Positions 1 to 5,493 of a stretch of 6,268 bases of DNA are shown in pieces. The stretch comes from Actinomycetes bacterium. Its GTDB lineage: Bacteria; Actinomycetota; Thermoleophilia; Gaiellales; Gaiellaceae. The stretch is taken from NCBI GenBank assembly GCA_030624785.1, contig JAUXJK010000127.1:1-6268 (forward strand), written 5' to 3'. How positions within the stretch are numbered: position 1 is the first letter of the stretch; each line of letters opens with the position of its first letter. Made by a program: the position numbers and the translations under genes. A model generated the notes under the pieces. That model did no database searches, was not told where the DNA came from, and saw nothing but the letters and a program-made list of their open reading frames with translations.

Positions 1-1138
1 GATGAGCGACCCGTTCGTGGGCCGGCTCACCTACTTCCGTGTGTACTCCGGAACGGTCAATGCCGGCGATCGGATTGTCAACGTCTCGAACGGTAAGACC
101 GAACGCATCGGGCGGCTCCTCTTGATGCACGCAAACCATCGTGAGGAGCTTGAGTCGGTCTCTGCCGGCGGCATCGTCGCCGCTGTGGGGCTGAAGCAGA
201 CCACGACGGGAGACACGCTCGCCGTTGCATCCAATCCGATCCAGCTTGAAGCGATGACCTTCCCTGACCCAGTGATCTCGGTAGCGATCGAGCCCAAGAC
301 GAAGGCAGACCAGGACAAGCTCGCGCAGGCCTTGCAGCGCCTCTCAGACGAGGATCCGACCTTTCAAGTGCGATCCGATGAAGAGACTGCGCAGACCCTG
401 ATCTGGGGCATGGGCGAACTTCACCTCGAGATCATCGTTGATCGCCTGACGCGTGAGTTCAGCGTCGATGCAAACATCGGCCGGCCACAGGTCGCGTATC
501 GCGAGCGTCCGACCAAGCGCGTCGAGAAGGTTCAAGGCCGATTTGTCCGCCAGACAGGCGGCCGCGGTCAGTTCGGTCACGCGGTGATCAACCTGGAGCC
601 CGGCAAGCCCGGGTCCGGATACGAGTTTGTCGACAAGATCGTCGGTGGTGCCATTCCCCGAGAGTTCATCTCGTCGGTCGATAAGGGGATGCAAGAAGCG
701 ATGGAGTCAGGAATCATTGCGGGCTACCCGGTGGTCGACGTCAGGGTCGAGTTGATCGATGGGTCGTATCATGATGTCGACTCAAGCGAAATGGCGTTCA
801 AGGTTGCAGGCTCGATGGCGTTCAAGGCTGCCTTGCAACGGGCCAAGACCAAGCTTCTCGAGCCGGTAATGGCTATCGAAGTCGTCACGCCCGAGGACTA
901 TCTCGGAGACGTGATGGGAGATCTCAGCTCTCGACGCGGACGGGTCGAAGGACTCGAGCCGCGCGGCAATGCTCAGGTCGTGAAGGCAAATGCGCCTCTC
1001 GCGACCATGTTCGGCTATGCGACCGACGTTCGATCAACAACACAGGGTCGTGCAACATTCACCATGCAGTTCGATAGGTACGAGGAAGTCCCGCAGGAAG
1101 TCGCGAGCGAAATCGTCGCTGCGGCCAACGGCGAGTAG
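1..1138 (+). CDS. fusA: Elongation factor G, C-terminal part (5' truncated by window)
   Basis: This encodes translational GTPase EF-G, which binds the ribosome and moves tRNA-mRNA after each peptide bond; with RRF it also splits post-termination ribosomes. Only the last 378 residues are present, out of about 700 usual for the family, so the G domain lies upstream. The ATG at base 2 is internal, not the start. Visible residues: domain II remnant (about 1-85, with DPFVGRLTYFRVYSG), domain III (about 90-165, GMGELHLEIIVDRL at 136-149), domain IV (about 170-285, GGRGQFGH at 186-193 and the tip loop DGSYHDVDSSE at 253-263, whose His corresponds to the functionally important His583 of E. coli), then domain V (about 287-360, VTPEDYLGDVMGDLSSRRG). 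It ends at TAG 1136-1138. tuf follows after 13 bases, the standard str-operon order. The conserved motifs argue for canonical EF-G rather than the FusA2 or Tet(M)-like paralogues. Confidence 0.97.
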   Translation, partial: MSDPFVGRLTYFRVYSGTVNAGDRIVNVSNGKTERIGRLLLMHANHREELESVSAGGIVAAVGLKQTTTGDTLAVASNPIQLEAMTFPDPVISVAIEPKTKADQDKLAQALQRLSDEDPTFQVRSDEETAQTLIWGMGELHLEIIVDRLTREFSVDANIGRPQVAYRERPTKRVEKVQGRFVRQTGGRGQFGHAVINLEPGKPGSGYEFVDKIVGGAIPREFISSVDKGMQEAMESGIIAGYPVVDVRVELIDGSYHDVDSSEMAFKVAGSMAFKAALQRAKTKLLEPVMAIEVVTPEDYLGDVMGDLSSRRGRVEGLEPRGNAQVVKANAPLATMFGYATDVRSTTQGRATFTMQFDRYEEVPQEVASEIVAAANGE

Positions 1139-1142
1139 TCAC

Positions 1143-1147
1143 GGAGG
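1143..1147 (+). promoter_or_regulatory. Ribosome-binding site of tuf
   Basis: GGAGG lies in the short fusA-tuf gap, four bases before the ATG at 1152. It decides the tuf start against the longer open frame that reaches back into fusA. The spacing is slightly short, but the core matches the anti-Shine-Dalgarno perfectly. Confidence 0.8.
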
Positions 1148-1151
1148 CAGG

Positions 1152-2342
1152 ATGTCGAAGGAGAAGTTCGAGCGAAATAAGCCCCACGTCAACGTGGGCA
1201 CCATCGGTCACATTGACCATGGGAAGACAACCCTTACTGCGGCGATCACGAAAGTGCTCTCCGATTCGGGTACAGGGACGGACGCGACCGCGTTCGACCA
1301 GATCGACAAGGCTCCCGAGGAGCGCGAGCGCGGCATCACGATCGCGACGGCTCACGTCGAGTATGAAACGGAGAATCGACACTACGCGCACGTCGACTGC
1401 CCGGGCCACGCCGACTACATCAAGAACATGATTACGGGCGCCGCTCAGATGGACGGTGCGATTCTCGTTGTCTCGGCCGCGGATGGTCCGATGCCGCAGA
1501 CCCGAGAGCACGTCTTGCTTGCGCGCCAGGTGAATGTTCCCTACGTCGTTGTCGCCCTCAACAAGGCCGACATGGTCGATGACGAGGAGCTGCTAGAGCT
1601 GGTTGAGCTCGAAGTTCGCGAGCTGCTCTCAAAGTACGACTACCCAGGCGATGACGTCCCGGTCGTGAGGGTCTCGGCTCTCAAGGCGCTTGAAGGTGAC
1701 GAGGAGTGGTCGAAGCAGATCGTTGAGCTCATGGAGGCCGTAGACAACTACGTGCCAAACCCCGAGCGCGAGGTCGATAAGCCGTTCCTGATGCCGATTG
1801 AGGACGTATTCACGATTACGGGCCGCGGCACGGTGGTAACCGGTCGCGTGGAGCAGGGCATCGTCAACATCGGTGACGAGATCGAGATCGTCGGTATCAC
1901 CGAAGAGACAGAGAAGACAACCGTTACCGGTGTCGAGATGTTCCAGAAGCTGCTCGATCAGGGGCGGGCTGGCGACAACGTTGGCGCGCTGCTTCGCGGC
2001 GTCAAGCGTGAAGACATCCAGCGCGGACAGGTTCTGGCGCAGCCCGGATCCATTACGCCACACACGCACTTCAACGCAGAGGTGTACGTCCTGTCCAAGG
2101 ATGAGGGCGGCCGCCATACGCCGTTCTTCAACGGCTACCGTCCCCAGTTCTATTTCCGAACGACCGACGTGACGGGTTCGATCAATCTTCCTGACGGTCA
2201 GGAGATGGTCATGCCCGGCGACAACACGAACATGGAGGTCGAGATGATTCAGCCGATCGCCATGGACGAGGGTCTGCGGTTCGCTGTTCGCGAAGGCGGT
2301 CGAACTGTGGGCGCCGGCGTTGTTACGAAGGTGATCAAGTAG
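1152..2342 (+). CDS. tuf: Elongation factor Tu
   Basis: This is EF-Tu, the GTPase that brings aminoacyl-tRNA to the ribosomal A site. The product is 396 residues, normal for the family. All G-box motifs are visible: GHIDHGKT at 19-26 (P-loop), switch I around RGITI 60-64, DCPGH at 82-86 with the catalytic His, NKAD at 137-140 and SAL at 175-177. Domain II contains GRGTVVTGRVEQG (224-236). Domain III contains RHTPFFNGYRPQFYFRTTDVTG (321-342) and ends GRTVGAGVVTKVIK. Ala378, in GLRFAVREG, matches E. coli Ala375, a site of kirromycin-resistance mutations, so that site is wild type. The ATG at 1152 is chosen because MSKEKFERNKPHVNVG is the normal N-terminus and GGAGG lies at 1143-1147. The frame stays open upstream to 990, but that part overlaps fusA. 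It is probably co-transcribed with fusA across the 13-base gap. Confidence 0.98.
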   Translation: MSKEKFERNKPHVNVGTIGHIDHGKTTLTAAITKVLSDSGTGTDATAFDQIDKAPEERERGITIATAHVEYETENRHYAHVDCPGHADYIKNMITGAAQMDGAILVVSAADGPMPQTREHVLLARQVNVPYVVVALNKADMVDDEELLELVELEVRELLSKYDYPGDDVPVVRVSALKALEGDEEWSKQIVELMEAVDNYVPNPEREVDKPFLMPIEDVFTITGRGTVVTGRVEQGIVNIGDEIEIVGITEETEKTTVTGVEMFQKLLDQGRAGDNVGALLRGVKREDIQRGQVLAQPGSITPHTHFNAEVYVLSKDEGGRHTPFFNGYRPQFYFRTTDVTGSINLPDGQEMVMPGDNTNMEVEMIQPIAMDEGLRFAVREGGRTVGAGVVTKVIK

Positions 2343-2378
2343 CAGGTAGGTTTTCGACCCCACGAGGGAAGGCAACGA

Positions 2379-2411
2379 GCAGGCTGGTGGTGAGTGAACC
2401 GCCGGCCATGC
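2379..2411 (+). promoter_or_regulatory. Hairpin 1 in the rpsJ leader
   Basis: The arms GGCTGGTGGT (2382-2391) and ACCGCCGGCC (2398-2407) pair over all ten positions, eight Watson-Crick and two G-U, around the six-base loop GAGTGA. GCA (2379-2381) and TGC (2409-2411) add three outer pairs if A2408 is bulged. No T-run follows, so it is not a canonical intrinsic terminator. It could act as a weak attenuator, a protein-binding structure or a 3' stabiliser for tuf mRNA. The pairing is seen in the sequence; the function is inferred. Confidence 0.55.
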
Positions 2412-2430
2412 GCATGTCAGCGCAGGGAGC

Positions 2431-2452
2431 TGTCGTCCGTCCAACGGAGACA
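2431..2452 (+). promoter_or_regulatory. Hairpin 2 abutting the rpsJ ribosome-binding region
   Basis: TGTC (2431-2434) plus TCCGT (2436-2440) pairs with ACGGA (2444-2448) plus GACA (2449-2452). This gives nine Watson-Crick pairs with one bulged G (2435) and the tight loop CCA. The stem ends two bases before the purine tract that serves as the rpsJ Shine-Dalgarno region. It is therefore well placed to affect ribosome loading on the first S10-operon cistron. The role is inferred from position. Confidence 0.5.
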
Positions 2453-2466
2453 CGAGAGAGAGAAGC

Positions 2467-2775
2467 TTGGCACAGCAGAAGATCCGAATTCGACTGAAGG
2501 GCTACGACCATTCGCAGCTCGACAAGTCAGCAAAATCGATTGTCGAAACGGCACAGCGCACCGGCGCGATCGTCACCGGCCCTGTCCCCCTGCCGACGGA
2601 AAAGAACGTCTACACCGTGATCCGGAGTCCGTTCAAGGACAAGGACTCACGGGAGCACTTCGAGATTCGCACGCATAAGCGTCTTATCGACATTCATTCG
2701 CCAACACCTAAGACCGTGGACAGTTTGATGCGGCTCGACCTACCGGCCGGCATCGATATCGAGATCAAGCTCTAG
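2467..2775 (+). CDS. rpsJ: 30S ribosomal protein S10 (uS10)
   Basis: S10 is part of the 30S subunit head; in E. coli it also pairs with NusB in transcription antitermination. The product is 102 residues, full length for the family. Visible signatures are the N-terminal KIRIRLKGYDH (5-15), GPVPLPTEKN (38-47), VIRSPFKDKDSREHFE (51-66) and RTHKRLIDIHSPTPKTVD (68-85), with the acidic-hydrophobic ending PAGIDIEIKL. The start is TTG at 2467: it gives the expected MAQQKIRIRLKGYD N-terminus, and no ATG occurs in frame within the leader. Only a weak GAGAGAGAGAAG tract (2454-2465) serves as ribosome-binding site. It is the first gene of the S10 block, after the structured leader, and rplC follows after 14 bases. 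TTG and a weak binding site suggest restrained initiation at the operon entry. Confidence 0.96.
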   Translation: MAQQKIRIRLKGYDHSQLDKSAKSIVETAQRTGAIVTGPVPLPTEKNVYTVIRSPFKDKDSREHFEIRTHKRLIDIHSPTPKTVDSLMRLDLPAGIDIEIKL

Positions 2776-2789
2776 GGACGGTTGCTGGC

Positions 2790-3410
2790 GTGAAGGGCAT
2801 TATCGGTCGCAAGCTGGGCATGACCCAGGTCTTCGACGACGAGACGGGCGATGTTCAACCCGTCACGGTTATCCAGGCTGGACCCTGCCCTGTTGTTCAG
2901 GTGCGAACGCTCGAGCGCGACGGATACGAAGCCGCGCAGCTTGCATTTGACGAAGTAGCAGAATGGAAGCTCGCGAAAGGAGAGGTCGGGCATCTGAAGC
3001 GAGGCGGCTTTGGCCCGCACCGCGAGCTCGTGGAGTTCCGTGGTGAGACCGAGCTTGGTGAGGGCGACACGGTGACCGTCGAGGCCTTCGAGCCGGGCGA
3101 GGCCGTCAAGGTTTCCGGTGTCTCGATCGGCAAGGGCTTCCAGGGCACGATCAAGCGTCACAACTTCAGCAGTGGACCTAAGTCACACGGCTCTCGCAAC
3201 GTCCGGGCCCCGGGTTCCATCGGCGCCTCCGCCTGGCCGGCCCGCGTCTTCAAGGGCCAGAGCATGCCTGGGCGCATGGGCGGGACACGCATCACTCAGA
3301 GGGGGCTTCGCATCGTCGACGTCGATGTTGAGAACAATCTTCTGCTCGTATCCGGTGGCGTCCCCGGCTCGAAGAACGCCGTCGTCGTGGTCCGAGAGGA
3401 GGGTTCCTGA
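2790..3410 (+). CDS. rplC: 50S ribosomal protein L3 (uL3)
   Basis: L3 is an early-assembly 50S protein whose central loop reaches toward the peptidyl-transferase centre. The product is 206 residues, normal for bacteria. Signatures are the N-terminal GRKLGMTQVFDD (6-17), SIGKGFQGTIKRHNF (112-126), SHGSRNVRAPGSIGASAWP (132-150) and the loop RVFKGQSMPGRMGG (152-165). E. coli L3 carries a glutamine methylated by PrmB in the segment equivalent to GASAWP (145-150). No Gln is present there, so that modification is not expected here. The start is GTG at 2790, giving the usual MKGIIGRKLGMTQ N-terminus. The likely Shine-Dalgarno AGGGA (2774-2778) overlaps the rpsJ stop codon. The TGA overlaps the rplD ATG by one base. 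Confidence 0.97.
   Translation: MKGIIGRKLGMTQVFDDETGDVQPVTVIQAGPCPVVQVRTLERDGYEAAQLAFDEVAEWKLAKGEVGHLKRGGFGPHRELVEFRGETELGEGDTVTVEAFEPGEAVKVSGVSIGKGFQGTIKRHNFSSGPKSHGSRNVRAPGSIGASAWPARVFKGQSMPGRMGGTRITQRGLRIVDVDVENNLLLVSGGVPGSKNAVVVVREEGS
3397..3403 (+). promoter_or_regulatory. Strong ribosome-binding site of rplD inside rplC
   Basis: AGGAGGG lies in the last codons of rplC, six bases before the overlapping ATG of rplD. It is one of the best Shine-Dalgarno matches in the window and fixes the rplD start. Confidence 0.8.
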
Positions 3411-4036
3411 TGGCTCTCGAAGCTCCGGTTCTCGATACGAATGGAAAGAGTTCGGACACTCTGACACTCGATGACAACGTGTTCGGCACCGAACTCCGCG
3501 AGCATCTCATCCATGAGACCGTCCGCGCAGAGTTTGCTGACGCTCGCGCAGGAACACGCGGAGCAAAAAGTCGCGGGCAGGTTGCCGGAGGTGGAGCGAA
3601 GCCGTGGCGGCAGAAGGGCACGGGGCGCGCTCGGCAAGGAACGATACGAGCCGTTCAGTTCGAAGGCGGCGGCGTTGCTTTCCCGCCGACGATGCGCACT
3701 TTTGCTGTAAAGGTCAATCGAAAGGTGCGCGCGAAAGCACTGCGATCTGCACTGTCTGCTCACGTCTCTCGGAGTTCCATCGGCGTGGTTGATGCAGCAA
3801 CGTTCGATACTCCGTCGACGAGGGTGGCGGCAGCGCTGCTTTCTGGCTGGGGCGCGAGCGGGGCGATCCTCGTCGTGTGCCAGGAGGAAGAAGTTGCGTT
3901 CGCCAAGTCATTTCGCAACATTTCGGGCGTCCAGGTGAGCTCGGCAGATGACCTCGAGGTTCGAGACCTCGTGTGGGCCAAGTCGTTTCTCATAACGAAG
4001 GACGCAATTGAAGCAGTGACCGGAAGGGCCGGCTAG
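3410..4036 (+). CDS. rplD: 50S ribosomal protein L4 (uL4)
   Basis: L4 has a globular surface domain and a long loop that lines the exit tunnel near its constriction, next to the L22 loop. In gammaproteobacteria L4 also represses its own S10 operon. The product is 208 residues, full length. The tunnel-loop signature is clear at about 45-90: RAGTRGAKSRGQVAGGG, then KPWRQKGTGRARQGTIR (64-80) and GGGVAFPP (86-93). This is the loop where macrolide-resistance changes occur in other bacteria; I see nothing abnormal in it. The C-terminal half (ILVVCQEEE, LEVRDLVWAKSFLITKDAIEAV) matches the Rossmann-like globular part. The ATG at 3410 overlaps the rplC stop (TGATG) and has a strong Shine-Dalgarno AGGAGGG at 3397-3403, so the two genes are probably translationally coupled. 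Confidence 0.96.
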   Translation: MALEAPVLDTNGKSSDTLTLDDNVFGTELREHLIHETVRAEFADARAGTRGAKSRGQVAGGGAKPWRQKGTGRARQGTIRAVQFEGGGVAFPPTMRTFAVKVNRKVRAKALRSALSAHVSRSSIGVVDAATFDTPSTRVAAALLSGWGASGAILVVCQEEEVAFAKSFRNISGVQVSSADDLEVRDLVWAKSFLITKDAIEAVTGRAG

Positions 4037-4038
4037 TC

Positions 4039-4341
4039 ATGGGACTTGATCTCACGAACCGGCAGATTTTGATTGCGCCTGTCGTGTCGGAGAAGAGCTA
4101 CAGCTTGATTGCAGACAACAAGTACTCATTCAGGGTTCATCCGAAGGCGCATCGCACCCAGATTCGCAAGGCAGTCGAAGAGCTTTTCGAGGTCACGGTC
4201 GAGAAAGTGAACGTCGCCAATGTTCGTGCCAAGCCGAAGCGCCGCGGTGTTCATCGCGGGGTCCGCCCCGGTTGGAAGAAGGCGATCGTCAAGGTCAAGG
4301 AAGGCGACAAGATCGATCTCTTCGAGGGAGGCAGCGTCTAG
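4039..4341 (+). CDS. rplW: 50S ribosomal protein L23 (uL23)
   Basis: L23 sits at the exit-tunnel opening and is the main docking site for trigger factor and the signal recognition particle. The product is 100 residues, normal for bacteria. It shows the N-terminal ILIAPVVSEKS, where Glu18 matches the E. coli L23 residue contacted by trigger factor. KYSFRVHPKAHRTQIRKAVEELFEV (28-52) and VEKVNVANVRAKPKRRG (54-70) follow, then the basic loop region to GWKKAIVKVKEGDKIDLFEG. The ATG at 4039 begins two bases after the rplD stop, with GGAAGGG (4022-4028) as ribosome-binding site inside rplD. Its TAG shares a base with the GTG start of rplB. Confidence 0.96.
   Translation: MGLDLTNRQILIAPVVSEKSYSLIADNKYSFRVHPKAHRTQIRKAVEELFEVTVEKVNVANVRAKPKRRGVHRGVRPGWKKAIVKVKEGDKIDLFEGGSV
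4326..4331 (+). promoter_or_regulatory. Ribosome-binding site of rplB inside rplW
   Basis: GGGAGG lies nine bases before the GTG at 4341. It supports that start over the ATG at 4272 of the same open frame. Confidence 0.75.
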
Positions 4342-5183
4342 TGCCGGTACGCAAGTACAAGCCCACCAGCCCTGGACGACGGTTCCGATCGGTATCCGAC
4401 TTCGAAGAGATCACAAAGACGAAGCCCGAGAAGGCGCTGCTACAGCCGCTCAAGAAGACGGGTGGTCGCAACGCAGCCGGTCGTATCACGACTCGCCACC
4501 GCGGAGGTGGGCACAAGAGGCGGTATCGCGATATCGACTTCAAGCGGCTCAAGGACGGCGTTCCAGCACGCGTCGCCGCCATCGAATACGACCCGAACCG
4601 CTCTGCTCGCATCGCGCTTCTGCACTATGCGGACGGCGCGAAGGCGTACATCGTTGCTCCCGCGCGTCTATCGGTTGGAGACACGGTCAGCTCGGGCCCT
4701 GACGCAGATATTCGTCCGGGGAACGCGCTGCCTCTTGCCAACATTCCGACGGGCACCGTTGTTCATAACGTCGAGTTGCAGCCCGGTCGCGGTGGGCAGT
4801 TGGCACGGAGCGCGGGCGCCGGTATTCAGCTTGTGGCCAAGGACGAGCCTCATGCCGTCGTGCGGCTCCCGTCGGGCGAGCTTCGCCGCGTGTTGCTGAC
4901 GTGTCGTGCGACTGTCGGCCAGGTCGGGAATGTCGAGCACATCAACATCACGAGCGGTAAGGCCGGGCGCAGTCGCTGGTTGGGGAAGCGCCCGACTGTT
5001 CGCGGCTCCGCGATGAACCCGGTCGACCATCCACATGGTGGTGGTGAGGGCAAGTCAAAGGGCGGACGACATCCAGTAACGCCGTGGGGCGTTCCGACGC
5101 TCGGCAAGCGAACGCGCCGCAAGGGCAAGCACTCAGACGAATTGATCATCCGCGGCCGCAAGCGCGGTCGAGAGCGACGCTAG
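4341..5183 (+). CDS. rplB: 50S ribosomal protein L2 (uL2)
   Basis: L2 is among the most conserved 50S proteins. It is needed for subunit association and peptidyl-transferase assembly. The product is 280 residues, close to the usual 275-280. Signatures are KYKPTSPGRR (5-14), the RNA-binding GRITTRHRGGGHKRRYRDIDF (47-67), AIEYDPNRSARIALLHYADG (80-99), IPTGTVVHNVE (135-145), LPSGELRRV and NPVDHPHGGGEG (226-237). His230 lies where E. coli has His229, a residue important for peptidyl-transferase activity. The tail is basic (RGRKRGRERR). The start is GTG at 4341, overlapping the rplW stop (TAGTG), with GGGAGG at 4326-4331. The frame is open further upstream to 4272 inside rplW, but that extension (MEEGDRQGQ...) is not L2-like. 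The overlap suggests coupling to rplW. Confidence 0.97.
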   Translation: MPVRKYKPTSPGRRFRSVSDFEEITKTKPEKALLQPLKKTGGRNAAGRITTRHRGGGHKRRYRDIDFKRLKDGVPARVAAIEYDPNRSARIALLHYADGAKAYIVAPARLSVGDTVSSGPDADIRPGNALPLANIPTGTVVHNVELQPGRGGQLARSAGAGIQLVAKDEPHAVVRLPSGELRRVLLTCRATVGQVGNVEHINITSGKAGRSRWLGKRPTVRGSAMNPVDHPHGGGEGKSKGGRHPVTPWGVPTLGKRTRRKGKHSDELIIRGRKRGRERR

Positions 5184-5198
5184 GTAGGGGAGAACGCG

Positions 5199-5480
5199 TT
5201 GAGTAGGTCGAGCAAGAAGGGACCGTTCGTTGAAGAGAGACTCTTCCAACGTGTCCAAAAGATGAATGAAACAGGAGAGAAGACCGTGATCCGCACCTGG
5301 TCGCGGACATCCACGGTCTTCCCAGAGATGGTTAGCCACACGATCGGTGTACACGACGGGCGAAAGCACATTCCGGTGTTCATTACCGAATCGATGGTTG
5401 GTCACAAGCTTGGTGAATTCGCCCCGACGCGGCATTTCCGCGGCCACTCGGGCGATCGAACAGCGCAGATTCGCGGCTAG
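5199..5480 (+). CDS. rpsS: 30S ribosomal protein S19 (uS19)
   Basis: S19 binds 16S rRNA in the 30S head, next to S13, and contributes to contacts with the A-site region and the 50S subunit. The product is 93 residues, standard length. Signatures are the N-terminal SRSSKKGPFVEERL (2-15), TWSRTSTVFPEMVSHTIGVHDGR (33-55) and the hallmark MVGHKLGEFAPTRHFRGHSG (66-85). The start is TTG at 5199. It gives the usual N-terminus (family: MPRSLKKGPFV) and is preceded at six bases by GGGGAG (5187-5192). The gap to rplB is 15 bases and to rplV 13. It sits between rplB and rplV, as in almost all bacterial S10 clusters. Confidence 0.96.
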   Translation: MSRSSKKGPFVEERLFQRVQKMNETGEKTVIRTWSRTSTVFPEMVSHTIGVHDGRKHIPVFITESMVGHKLGEFAPTRHFRGHSGDRTAQIRG

Positions 5481-5493
5481 ACGAGAGCTCACG

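Larger units (their letters stand above)
2343..2466 (+). promoter_or_regulatory. tuf-rpsJ intergenic region, candidate S10-operon leader
   Basis: These 124 bases are the only substantial gap in an otherwise tightly packed cluster. No convincing gene is present. Two inverted repeats can fold as RNA hairpins (2379-2411 and 2431-2452), and a purine tract (2454-2465) precedes the TTG start of rpsJ. In E. coli the S10 operon is preceded by a structured leader where ribosomal protein L4, itself encoded in the operon, represses transcription and translation. A comparable role here is inference from position and structure, with no sequence homology claimed. It could instead be an RNA-processing or attenuation site between the elongation-factor and S10 blocks. 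No clear -35/-10 pair was found, so I cannot say whether transcription starts anew here. Confidence 0.5.

Noticed and set aside
752..772. TTGATC and TATCAT in fusA as an internal promoter for tuf
   Set aside because: The spacing is only nine bases, and both elements are part of conserved EF-G codons.
990..1151. Upstream in-frame extension of tuf (54 extra codons)
   Set aside because: It overlaps fusA, is not EF-Tu-like, and the ATG at 1152 has a GGAGG site and the canonical N-terminus.
2323..2352. Possible promoter for the S10 block (TTACGA ... TAGGTT, 18-base spacing)
   Set aside because: The -35 matches consensus at only three of six bases and lies within the last tuf codons; too weak to call from sequence alone.
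1629..2453. 274-codon open frame on the minus strand opposite tuf
   Set aside because: It lies antisense to the highly conserved tuf and is an expected codon-bias shadow in GC-rich DNA; the product has no recognisable motif.
2408..2497. Possible 29-residue leader peptide (MRMSAQGAVV...) overlapping the rpsJ start
   Set aside because: It has no suitably spaced Shine-Dalgarno, its first codon lies in the flank of hairpin 1, and its composition is unremarkable; most likely chance.
4272..4340. Upstream in-frame extension of rplB from an ATG inside rplW
   Set aside because: The 23 extra residues do not resemble L2. GTG at 4341 with GGGAGG upstream gives the expected MPVRKYKPTSPG start.
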